Source of the DNA: Salvia splendens
Taxonomy: Eukaryota > Streptophyta > Magnoliopsida > Lamiales > Lamiaceae
NCBI RefSeq assembly: GCF_004379255.2
Contig: NW_024599483.1
Span: 1-64,000 of the forward strand
Length of the DNA: 64,000 nucleotides
Direction: 5' to 3'
Shown: positions 1-9,493 of the stretch, piece after piece
Numbering within the stretch: the first letter of the stretch is position 1
How the letters are laid out: each line of letters opens with the position of its first letter
Notes under the pieces: model-generated
The model's database searches: none
What the model saw: the letters and a program-made list of their open reading frames with translations, nothing else
Told to the model about the DNA's origin: nothing
Position numbers and translations under genes: made by a program

Positions 1-493
1 ACTGGAAGCACCAAAAAACATTGTACATGCCCCCCAGTCGACAAAAGCGTTCAAGTCGTAGCCGCCGCCCTCGCTGCCGAGTTTTCGTCACCGGACATTT
101 TTGCTGAAATTGGAGAGGAAAGAGAGATGATATGATAGTGTTTGTGAGAGTGTAGTGTTTGTGTGTGGAAAAAATGGGGGGAATTGGGTTATTTATAGAT
201 GAATGTGGGAAAAAAAAGAAAAAAAAGCTTGCAAAAATTAGGTCAATTTTTTTTCAGATTAAAAAAAATTAAAATAGCCTAAAATCGACGCTCACTCGCA
301 GAGCCGGCGAGGTGCGTGGGCGTCACGCCCCAACCGTTGCTCGCCATGTGGCCGACGCGCGTGGCGAGACAGCCCTCCAACCACCCCTCCCCCGGGCTAC
401 GAGACACGGCGGAACACCCCATCGGTGTCTCGATGCGGTCTCGTCTCGCCTGGACGAGACCGAGCCCGCATCGAGACACCGATGCGGGTGCTC
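1..493 (-). mobile_element. PIF/Harbinger-type element end with accessory-protein start
   Basis: Read on the minus strand, this runs from a GC-rich terminus (GAGCACCCGCATCGG at about 493) through an AT-rich leader to a short ORF starting near 105 that leaves the window at base 1. The leader and ORF start resemble the element at 4286-4856 (ATG, then codons for Ser-Gly-Asp, then a Gly/Ala-rich stretch). The GC-rich part at 280-493 holds repeats around GAGAC and GCGTCACGCCC that also occur in the ends of the elements at 4286, 6957 and 36341. No clear 3-bp target duplication is visible at the right end, and the other end lies outside the window. Confidence 0.6.
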
Positions 494-1062
494 AATCGCA
501 AATCGCCAGTTAACCACCAAAGACAAACCACCCCACCCCCCATATCATTTTTCAATATCACTTCTTCAACTACTGAAATTTGGATGGCATACCTTATGTG
601 ACCGTGTGTAGGAATCATGCAAGGAGGGATTGTTATACTTGTTCAAGTTGACTCTGTAGTAATACACTCACTCGTTCAGGGCCATTATGGAGTGAGTAAT
701 CATGTACTCACTCGTTCTGCGGTAGTATAGATATTTCTTTTCGGCACGCGATCTAAAAAAATTGTGTTAAGAATAAAAAAAAGTAAGAAAATAAAAAATG
801 TAGAAAGATGAAGAGAGAAAATAAAGTAAAAGATAGTAGTAAATAAGATAGAATAAAGTAAATGAGAAGAAATATATTGACGTTTACTTAAATGAAAATG
901 ATTCCACTATTATAGAACGTACAAAAATAACAAAATGACTCCACTACTATAAAACGAGGAGTACTACTACGTTATATACTATATTTCCACATCTAAAATT
1001 ACTAGCATTGGAACTTGCAACAGTGGGCTATTTGTTTTTTTTATTAAATTAGTTAGCATATG
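494..1062. other. Intergenic, A-rich MITE remnants
   Basis: No gene is seen. Bases 660-965 contain an A/G-rich stretch (many AGTAAA and GAGAGAAAATA runs) with the look of a decayed Stowaway-like MITE. The same composition recurs in the better-preserved element at 44620-44883. A short direct repeat around TACTCACTCGTTC occurs at about 664 and 702. Confidence 0.4.
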
Positions 1063-1313
1063 CTCCCTCCGTCCTACAAAGATTGTCTCATTTTTCCATT
1101 TCCGTCCGTCCCATAAAATTTGTCCAATTTCACTTTTTACATTTTTATAGTGGGCCCTATATTCCACTAACTCATTCATACTCACATTTTATTATAAAAC
1201 TAATATATAAAAGTAGGATCTACATTCCACTAACTTTTTCAATCAATTTTTCATTACATTTCTTAAAACTCGTGCCTAGCTAAAGTTAGACAATCTTTGT
1301 GGGACGGAGTGAG
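1063..1313. mobile_element. Stowaway-like MITE
   Basis: The left end reads CTCCCTCCGTCC and the right end GGGACGGAGTGAG, which form inverted ends typical of Stowaway (Tc1/mariner-derived) MITEs. The interior contains the usual ATTCCACTAACT motifs. The right-end sequence is repeated once more at about 1340-1375, so a partial tandem duplication of the terminus follows the element. The flanking TA is clear on the right but not on the left. Confidence 0.65.
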
Positions 1314-1692
1314 TACTATGGCAGAGGTATTCGTGCCTAGCCAAAGTGAGACAATCTTTGTGGGACGGAGTGAGGAGTACTATGGCACAGGTATTTTTAC
1401 TAATATTTTTACTAATACTCCCTTTGTCATGGCACGAAACATTTAGTTTTCGTCGTGGAATTTATGTAATATTGTTTTACAAGTTAATAAAAGAGACAAA
1501 ATAAAGTAAGAATAATATTGTTTTCATTTTAGTAATTTTTTAAAGAATAATTAAAAAAAGAAATATTTCATTTTTTTAATGAAATATGGGGATTACTAAA
1601 CATAAATTGCAAATTAATGAACTTATAAAGGTAACAATTACGAACTTGAAAAAAGGAGAGAGGTAGAAATGGGTCGGCCCTATGTTCTGTTA
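1314..1692. other. Intergenic, AT-rich
   Basis: The stretch holds a duplicated Stowaway end (to about 1385) and a second weak Stowaway-like start (ACTCCCTTTGTC near 1417). No gene or RNA is recognised. Confidence 0.4.
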
Positions 1693-1701
1693 TTGTATTT
1701 G

Positions 1702-2759
1702 GACTAAAGTCCCAAAATGATCCTTAACATATTGCGATTTTTTTATTTTGGTCCAAAACATTATCTTTTGAATTATTCAGTCCCTCACATTTAAAAACGG
1801 GTCACATTTGGTCCATTTTGGACGGTTCCGTCAAATTTTGGATGGTTTTAATTACCAGGTCACAAATCCGTCACTAACACAAACCAAACTCAACACCGCC
1901 CCTTTATGCCCTTTCAAGCAGCAAGCAACGAAGAAATCCATCTCTTCATCGTCGCCGCCGTCGTCTCTCCTCTCCCATACCAGAATCACTCTGCTGCCGC
2001 CGCCGGAGGCCAACCCCGCCCCATCTGGCGTCAGCGCGAGAGCATTCACGCTCGAATCGTGCTTCGATAACGTCGTCTTCAAGCTCCGTTTTCTCCTGTC
2101 GCCGGAGGCGGAGGCTCTCCACACCTTAATCTTCCCGTCGGCGGAGCCGGTGTAGACGATTCCGCTGGAGGAGGCGACGGCGTTCACGGCGTCGGAATGC
2201 GCTGAACCGACGGAATTGATGCAAGCCATATCAGAAGATGTTTTCCACGTTTTGAAGCTCTTATTCCATGAGATTGAGTAGAGCTCACCGCGATCGACGT
2301 CGACGGCTAGTCCGGAGACAGCGTCGGCGTGCTGGATCCATAAATTCTGCTTGTGGCGGCGGATTTTGACGTAGTTTTTGGTGGATAGACAATTGAAATC
2401 AATTGTTGATTTTTCAATTTGGGGGAAATTGGAGTTGTCCAAACCCTAATTTTGCAATCTTGGTGCGCGGTGAAGATTTTTCCCCGGTGAAGGCGATTGA
2501 TTTGGCCCAGCCCGAGCCCGACCCGAACGGTGTTCAGCTCGTCGGCGGACATGCGGCCGGTGGTGGAGGCGTTGAGGACGGCGTTAGTGACGGATTTGTG
2601 ACCCGGTAATTAAAACCGTCAAAAATTTGACGGAACCGTCCAAAAAGGACCAAATGTGACCCGTTTTCAAATGTGATGGACCGAATAATTCAAAAGATAA
2701 TGTTTTGGACCAAAATCAAAAAATCGACATAGGTTAAGGATCATTTTAGGACTTTAGTC
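1702..2759. mobile_element. Pack-MULE (Mutator-like) with captured WD40 fragment
   Basis: Long terminal inverted repeats of about 180 bp (1702-1885 and about 2575-2759) begin GACTAAAGTCC on each end and are nearly identical when one is reversed. They are bounded by a perfect 9-bp target duplication, TTGTATTTG, at 1693-1701 and 2760-2768. A 9-bp duplication with long TIRs is the hallmark of Mutator-like elements. The GC-rich interior matches a host WD40 gene and no transposase, which makes it a Pack-MULE. The element is 1058 bp. The near-identity of the TIRs suggests a fairly recent insertion (inference). Confidence 0.88.
1880..2610 (-). pseudogene. Captured WD40-repeat gene fragment (JINGUBANG-like)
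   Basis: Minus-strand reading gives WD40 blades typical of the plant JINGUBANG family: a motif KIFTAHQDCKIRVW (about 2490-2450), then KNYVKIRRHK, then HADAVSGLAV, then ELYSISWNKSFKTWK, then HSDAVNAVA with YTGSADGKIKVW, then HDSSVNALAL and LASGGGSRVILVWE. The first block is in another frame from the rest, so there is a frameshift near 2425-2445. The N-terminal part and the last blades of a full seven-blade protein are absent. The remaining 196-codon open frame ends inside the left TIR. The family regulates pollen germination, but this copy is an incomplete fragment carried by the Pack-MULE. Whether it is expressed is unknown. Confidence 0.8.
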
Positions 2760-2831
2760 TTGTATTTGCCTCTTGTGTGGTTGATGAGCCGGATAATGGC
2801 TGGTTGGTTTGGTTAAAGTAGTGGCTGCTAA

Positions 2832-3330
2832 GAGCATCTCCAATGGCGGACGTCCGGTCGGACATCCGGTCGGACGTCGCGACGGGCGACCGGGACGTCC
2901 GCCATTGTGGCGTTTAGGGTCGGATACGGACGTCCCGTGAGGACGTCGGGTGTCCTTGGACGTCCCGGCGACGGGCGGGCGGACGTCCGCCATTGTGGCG
3001 TCCAGTCGGACGTCCGGTCGGACGTCCCGTTTTTTAAATTTTTTTTTTAAAACTCTATATATACGACTCGTTGAATTTTATTTCCGATGAAGTTGTTAAT
3101 TTTTCCCGTTCGTATTCTCGGTCAATTTTATTTCCATAAATGTAAATTGTTTTATTTGTGAATATATGATTTTTTTTTATTGCGGGATGTCCTAGTGGGA
3201 AGGGCGGACATAGGAGGGGATGTCCTAGTGACGTGGCAGTGGGATGGGAAGTCCTAGTGACGTGGCAGGAGGTGTTTTTGGGATGTCCTAGTGGATGTCC
3301 TAGTGGGATGTCCGCCCACTGGAGATGCTC
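2832..3330. mobile_element. Tourist-like (PIF/Harbinger) MITE
   Basis: The ends are GAGCATCTCCAATGGCGGAC on the left and its near-inverse on the right (GGCGGACATCC inverted with GAGCATCTCCA). A 3-bp TAA duplication flanks it (2829-2831 and 3331-3333). The left third is dense in GGACGTCC-type palindromes. It is 499 bp, non-coding, and ends about 112 bp upstream of the TATA box of the small heat-shock gene. Confidence 0.85.
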
Positions 3331-3442
3331 TAAATTCTTTATTTCATCCTCATCGTTGGGAGTTGAATCTCAAGATATTTTAAGCGTTCAGTACAACTTT
3401 TTGTGAAGACAAGACAGCTTGAATTTAGCAACTTGACTTCGC

Positions 3443-3449
3443 TATATAT
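3443..3449 (+). promoter_or_regulatory. Likely TATA box of the small heat-shock gene
   Basis: TATATAT lies about 105 bp upstream of the ATG at 3553. I see no clean run of three alternating GAA/TTC pentamers (heat-shock element) between this site and the MITE. Confidence 0.45.
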
Positions 3450-3552
3450 TGATGTCTCCCCATCTCAATCACAGGCAGCTAGCTATAAATGATTCTGGTT
3501 CTGGTACTGGTACTTGTTCTTGTTCTTGTTCTCGTTTAGAAAGGCAGAAAGT

Positions 3553-3990
3553 ATGGAAGTTGCGCCATTCACGTATCTCTTCCCTTCCGCTCATCAATTC
3601 CCCCCTCGAAACTATGTGCACTGGACTCAGACCCCTGAATCCCATCTTTACTCGGCCGACATACCAGGTTCTTTTCTTCTCTCTTTTGGTCAAAAAATTA
3701 ATTAAGAAATGAAAAAGATAGTAATAACGTTTTGTGAGGGTGCAGGTGTGCGGAAGGAGGAGATAAAGGTGGAGGTGGAGGACTCTAGGTACCTCATCAT
3801 AAGAACGGAGGCGGTGGCGGACCGGAGCTTCAGCCGAAAATTCCGGCTGCCGGAGCGGGTGGATGTGGAGGGCATTTCGGCGGAGTACGTGGACGGAGTG
3901 TTGACGGTGAAGGTGCCTAGATCCTACATCAGGATGGGGTTTTTCATTGATCCACCTCATACCATGGATCTCACTGCCACTGCTGCTTGA
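3553..3990 (+). CDS. HSP15.4: Small heat-shock protein, 15.4 kDa class V-like
   Basis: Two exons (3553-3667 and 3746-3990) are joined by a 78-bp GT-AG intron and give 119 residues. The ATG was chosen because the following residues align with the short N-terminus of HSP15.4-type proteins. The alpha-crystallin domain covers roughly residues 22-100: [17 protein letters not shown], then the intron, then [12 protein letters not shown] and YLIIRTEA, the RKFRLPE strand, and the C-terminal [12 protein letters not shown] signature. The family holds unfolding clients for HSP70/HSP101 in the cytosol or nucleus. The protein lacks a long N-terminal arm and a clear C-terminal I-x-I motif, as is usual for this small class. 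The intron position inside the ADIPG/VRKEE block supports the call. Confidence 0.9.
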
Positions 3991-4285
3991 TTTTGCTATT
4001 TCATATGTATGTGTGGCTTGGACTTGCATTCAAAACTCATGAAATTCTTTAAAATATGCATATCATATCGTTGGTATTTGAATCATTGTTGAAATTCTCC
4101 ATTTTGTTCAGTAGAATGAAAATTGGTCGCAGTTTGGATTTTGAGTTTTCAAGGTGTATAGAATCTATAGTCTATACGCATAAATTAATGTTTCAGCCAA
4201 ACAAGGCGCAAGTGGATGAATAACTGTTGGTAGTTGCTGATTACTGAATAACTGTTAGTAGGACCTACAGAAAACATAAACATAA

Positions 4286-4856
4286 AGCCACCCGCAATGC
4301 GTCACGTGGGTGGCCCGTATTCCGTCACAAAGGGACGAGACGGTGGCGTGACGCGTTGCCCAGCGCCCGTCTCGTCCCCAGCCCATTCCGCGTTCCGTCC
4401 CGCCGTGACGAATGGCGAGACGTCTCGCCACGCGCCGAGGTGACGTGGCGCGCTTCGGCGCCATGCGTGACGCCCACTCGTCGGCCCGCGAGTGGGCCTT
4501 GTCACGCTGATACAATAATTCATTTTTTAAAAAAATTGAATTAAATAAAAAAATTAAAAAGAAAAAACGGTAATATTACCCGTTTTTTCAAAAATTTTTT
4601 GTTTTATATTTTTTTACTCCATAACTACTCCTATTTCTCACTCATTTCACACACAAATACACATCTATTCTTCCCAAATCATCTCCAATCCTCTCCAATT
4701 TTCATCTAACCTCTCATCACAAAATGTCCGGCGACGGAAACTCTGACGGTGGCGGCTCCGGTGGGTTCGACATCAACGCGTTCGGCGATTGGGGGAGCAT
4801 GTACAATGTCCTCGGTGATTGGGGGAGCATGTACAATCTCCTTCCAATAGATTAGA
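4286..4856 (+). mobile_element. PIF/Harbinger-type element, truncated
   Basis: It starts AGCCACCCGCAATGCG after TAA (4283-4285). GC-rich subterminal repeats (to about 4505) are shared with the elements at 6957 and 36341. An AT-rich leader then leads to a short ORF from 4724 that starts Met-Ser-Gly-Asp and stops after about 43 codons. That ORF contains a duplicated GDWGSMYN block. No right terminus is seen, so the element is truncated at about 4856. Confidence 0.6.
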
Positions 4857-5998
4857 TTCTAACTCCTTAAGTTCCTAAGACTCAAGTCCTCACAAAGGGT
4901 CCCCCTCTCTCGAGTGCAGATAAACCCTATGTATTGTACTCGTCATTTTACCACGTAAAATAGCTATCTCTCGATTAATCTAGTTAAATGGACATAGTTC
5001 TAAAGTTGGCCAGACAAAAGAACAATAAAAGCACGAAAACAAGCAAAACAATCACAAGAGCTAGGAAAATGTTCAATTCAATAAATCAAAACATGTTCAT
5101 AATAGTCTTCACCAAAAAATCTAAAAATGATATTTAACTACTAATAGACAAGTAGTAAAATCAATAATAAAGTACTAGACATGAAAGAAATTGATAAAAC
5201 CCAAGGTTGAATCTTCAATCTTCAGTCTTCTCTTGCCTGGATCTGCAGAGCTCCGTCCAATGGAAGATGGATGAATTATGTGTGACAAATATTGAAGGAT
5301 AAACTAAAAAGAAAGCTAGTGACAATGACAGAAGAGGGGATATTTTTTATAGAGATTTTTTATTATAAAATTAGATAATTATGAACTTATTTAATAAAAA
5401 TAAATTTCTACCAATTTAATGAAATTATCACATCAATCAAATAGTTGATTGTTTATGTAAAACATAATTTGAATATAATATCAATATTATAAGATATTAC
5501 AATCGTAAATTCTTAAGTACTTGAATATTAAAATTAATAAGATATTACAATCGTAATTTTCTCAAGTACTTGAATATTAAAATTAAATATAAATTTGATA
5601 AGGTGTCTTGTACATCACACAAAATATGTAAGATCTTTGCTTTCAAAAGCAAGTTGTCACATAGCAACATGACAATTTGATCAAACCAACAATATTTCAC
5701 ATTACCAACTATGCAAGAATATACCGTATTTTTATATGCCATGGTATATCGTGGTATATAAAATTCATACATTTATATTACTCAAATATATACTTAAGAT
5801 ATCATACTATACCGAAATTCATAGTATACCGAAAATTTAGTCTTTTTCTAATATGATAAGACTGATATTACAGTATTTTTCTCCCTCCCTATCCACAAGA
5901 CCACAATGCACCTTGTCAGACACACGAGATACAATGCATACGAATTAGACCAGTTGAATCACAAACCAATAACTTCTCAAGTTTTCTGGTTTTAAATA
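4857..5998. other. Intergenic, AT-rich, short tandem duplication
   Basis: No gene is recognised. A tandem duplication with a period of about 53 bp lies at 5485-5585 (repeating GATATTACAATCGTAA and ACTTGAATATTAAAATTAA). The first 400 bases have the mixed composition of an old retroelement remnant but no diagnostic motif. Confidence 0.35.
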
Positions 5999-6912
5999 GA
6001 ATGAACTACGCAAATGGTACATGATCTTTCACTTTCGCCACACAAATGATACATGATCTTTATTTTATATCGTTTTTGGTACCCCGTGAAAAAAATAACT
6101 CTATGTACCAAACATGTGATTTTTTTTGTTATGGAGGACATTTTTGAAAATTTTAATTAAATAGTACCAAACATGTATTTTTTTTCTTCCTTTCATGTTT
6201 CTCTTCTTTTTCTCTTTCTTTTTTGTGTTTTATACATATATCTAATTGCATTCATAATATAAATCAAGAACAAACACCTAATTAAATTAATTACTAAAGT
6301 AATTAAATCAATTGAATTATTTTTTATTAAATTATTTTATACTCATTTTAGGTTGAAATACTTAACTAAAAATATTCAACTTTTTATATCATTATGAATG
6401 CAATTCACAATTTTAAATTTTTATTAAGGCTATATTGATTAGTTATTAATTTAATATAAATAATAATAATTATTATATACATATGATTCATAATTTAAAT
6501 AATATACTGTAATTATTTATTAATTACTACTAGTTTTCAGTATTATTACAATAATAATTATAACTATAATTATGACTATAATTATTATTAAGTATATTTC
6601 AATGATATTAAAAAATAAATTAATTATTAATTTATAACATTAAAATAATAATATTAATATTGATTAATAATATAAAGAATGAGGAGAATGAGAGAATATA
6701 TTATAATATCACTTTTGGTACTAGTTTTGTGTATGTCCAAATATCCTCTATGACACAAATGGGAAAATGTATTTATTTAGAGGGCATTTTAGGGTAAAAA
6801 TTGCCTTAAGTACCAAAATTGTGATTTATATGTATAAAAAACGATATAAAATAAAGATCATGTATCGAGTATATTCGAAAATAAAGATCCGGTATATTTG
6901 TGTAGTTCACTA
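5999..6912. mobile_element. Non-autonomous MULE-type element
   Basis: The inverted ends read GAACTACGCAAATGGTACAT on the left and the inverse of GTGAACTACACAAATATACC on the right, extending about 200 bp with decay. TTTTAAATA on the left and TTTTAAAATA on the right look like a mutated 9-bp duplication. The interior is very AT-rich and non-coding. It is clearly related to the better-preserved element at 18121-19164. Confidence 0.65.
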
Positions 6913-6956
6913 TTTTAAAATATTGCTTCAAGTCATAATGATGTAAAAATGGCTAA

Positions 6957-8971
6957 GGCCATCCACAACGCTGTCTCTATACCGTCTCTTAACTACTATT
7001 TTGAGCACTATTTGAGGGCCCCCCACTGTCCTTTTTTTCCTCCATCTCTTAACTAAGAGACGGAACCTGCAACGCTCCGTCTCTTAACCGTCTCTATACC
7101 GTCTCTTAATTACTATTCATTCAATTTAATTTATAATTTTTTTAAAACCCAATTCAATTTAAACAAACACACTTTATTAAAATTAAAACAATATTACAAC
7201 TTAACATTAAAAAAACGAAGACATAATTAAAATTCTAAAAAAATAAAAATGACATAATTTAATCTTCTCCGCCAAAGTTTTCCCAAATGTGCTCAATTAG
7301 ATCCTCTTAGAGTTGGGTGTGGGCGCTAGAGTCGCGTGTCCTTGCCCGAATAGCCAACCGTTCTTGTATAGATGGATGCGCTCCACTTCGCGGCGGACTA
7401 CTTGCGGTTGAGCTTCGGGGGATTCGGGGTCGAACCAATTTCCGGCATCGGGTCCTTCGTCTCGGACAATCATGTTGTGCAAGATTATGCACGTATACAT
7501 GATGTCGACCATGCTCTCCATGAACCACGAACGAGCCGGGGCTTTGATGATGTTGAAGCGCGCTTGGAGAACCCGAACGCCCTCTCCACATCCTTGCGCG
7601 CAGCCTCCTGCTTCTGCCGCAAAAAGAGCCTGCTTTGGGTTCGCCTGGCCTGCCGCACGTCTTCACGAAGGTCGGCCACTTCGGGTAGATGCCGTCGGCG
7701 AGATAGTACCCCATTTTATTACCGCCGGTTGTTGGCCGACGAAGTTGATGGCCGGCGCTTTACCATCAAAACTTCGGTAAAGAGGTCGGACTGTTGGAGC
7801 ACGTTTACGTCGTTGTTCGAGCCAGGGACCCCGAAGTACGCGTACCAGATCCAAAGTCGGTAGTCGGCAACGGCCCTCGAGTACAACGGTTGGGTGGGTG
7901 CCTTTGTGGCCGCTCGTGTAGGAACCCCTCCAAGCCACCGGGCAATTCTTCCATTGCCAGTGCATGCAATCGACACTGCCAAGCATCCCGGGGAATCCGT
8001 GCACTTGTTCGTGCAGGTTGAGGAGGAACTGACAATCCTCCGTGGTTGGCCTCCGGAGAAATTCGTCACTAAAGGCTGCCCGGACGCCTCTGCAGAAGTT
8101 GAGCAAGCACAAGCGCCCAGTGCTGTCTCCGATGTGCAGGTATTCGTCGAATATGTCGGCCGTTTGTCCAGTCGCAAGCTGCCGGATGGCTGCAGTACAT
8201 TTCTGCAGCGTCGTGTGGCTGGGACGACCGACCGCGTCGAACCCTTCTCGGAAGAACTCCTCCCTGGCCGCCAAAGTATTCGCCTATGTGGAGAAATAGC
8301 GGTTTCCGCATGCGGAAACGGCGACGGAAATAGGTATCTCCCCAAATCGGGTTATCGCAGAAGTAGTCGCGTACTAACCGTGCGGCGGCTTCCTCCCGGT
8401 TCCGATTGATGTACTTCCGGGAGCGTCGTGGGGGTGGTGCGGCTTCCTCCGCCTCTCGTCGTCGATCTTCTTCGAGTGATTGTTCCATTAATTGGCGCAT
8501 TTGCTCAAAAGGATCCATTTGTTGAGTTGATTGAAGATGGAAATTGGAGTGATAGAGAGGATTTGAGAGGAATAGATGTGTGTTTGTGTTTGAAATGAGT
8601 ATGGAATAGAATTATTTATAGAGTAAAAAAATTAAAATTTAAAAAATGAAAATAAATATTTAACGGTAATATTACCGTTTGAAAAAAAAAAACTTTTTTT
8701 TTATTAAAAATCGATTTTTTTTAAAAAAAAATGAATTATTGCGTCATCAGTGACGACGCCCACTCGCGGGCCAGCGAGTGGGCGTCACGCACGCATGGGG
8801 ACGTGCCACGTGTCCCTGGCGCGTTGGCGAGACAGCTCGTCCTCCGAGACGAGCTACGCGACGAGACGGTCGCGAGCTGGAGACGAGATGGGCGCTGCAA
8901 TGCGTCTCGCGGGGGTCTCGTCTCTCCGAGACGAGACGCGGAGCCCGGCGCGAGACGCGTTGTGGATGGTC
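6957..8971 (-). mobile_element. PIF/Harbinger transposon with degenerate transposase
   Basis: The terminal inverted repeats are GGCCATCCACAACGC (6957) and, inverted, GACCATCCACAACGC (ending 8971). They are flanked by TAA at 6954-6956 and 8972-8974, the 3-bp duplication of this superfamily. It is 2015 bp long. The transposase lies on the minus strand. No accessory (Myb/SANT-like) ORF is present. The same ends occur in the deletion derivative at 36341-37627. Confidence 0.9.
7300..8518 (-). pseudogene. Harbinger transposase (DDE_Tnp_4 / ALP1-like), frameshifted
   Basis: The protein starts at the ATG at 8518 (MDPFEQMRQLMEQSLEEDRR), which is followed by the RKYINRNREEA block. The expected landmarks then appear in several frames: the first catalytic Asp in GSVDCMHW (about 7990), the second-Asp region LWIWYAYFGVPGSNND (about 7850-7800), YYLADGIYPKWPTFVKT (about 7710-7660), the Glu region ARKDVERAFG (about 7590-7560), and a C-terminal IMYTCIILHNMIVRDEG (about 7500-7450). 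These lie in at least four changes of frame, so no intact transposase is encoded. Related domesticated proteins (ALP1) act in Polycomb regulation, but terminal repeats and decay show this one is a dead transposon gene. Confidence 0.88.
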
Positions 8972-9060
8972 TAAGGGGGATCAGGATAAAAGTCGCACTA
9001 CCAAATTAAAAGCGTTACTCACCGACCGACTATGCTAGTGGCATCACTTATTTGCATCTT

Positions 9061-9174
9061 ATTGGCCAGCGCCACTCGAGCTTGCATCCTATTGGTCCGT
9101 GTCCCACACTCGAGACTCGTGCGCGTGTTAACAATCTCCACGCGATACAGGCAAAGTTTTTGGCTCTTATATCC
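9061..9174 (+). promoter_or_regulatory. Derlin promoter: ATTGG direct repeats and TATA-like site
   Basis: ATTGG (inverse CCAAT) occurs at 9061 and 9091. Each copy is followed by a CACTCGAG-type block, making an imperfect direct repeat of about 30 bp. A TATA-like TTATATCC lies at 9167-9174, about 320 bp before the ATG. ATTGG followed by one base and CC resembles the start of an ER-stress element II, but the CACG half is not matched exactly. Confidence 0.35.
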
Positions 9175-9493
9175 AAGGCGGAGAAGAAGAATCAAACAAC
9201 GAAAGCAGAGAGAGAAAATTACCATCGTCTGTTTGTTCTTTGTTTCGCACCTATACACCCCACACAACCTGTATTTCTATACATACACACAAGCAGATAT
9301 GCATTAGACATGTATAATTGAATTTCGGATTCAAAATTTAGGGTGTTGATCAATCCCTTTCGTTTTAATCGGACTGCTTATCTGGTTTTTAACATTCTCC
9401 CGGAATTTATATCCCTCCAATTTGGCCGGGGTAGATCGGGCTAGGGTTTATTGTTCTGCTTTTTGGGATTGGTTAATTGCGAAGATATAAAGA

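Noticed and set aside
3469..4029. 186-codon frame antisense to the small heat-shock gene
   Set aside because: It crosses the intron of the sense gene and has no recognisable domain; it is a shadow of the GC-rich coding strand.
7372..8409. Plus-strand frames across the Harbinger transposase
   Set aside because: They are antisense shadows of the minus-strand transposase, which carries the diagnostic motifs.
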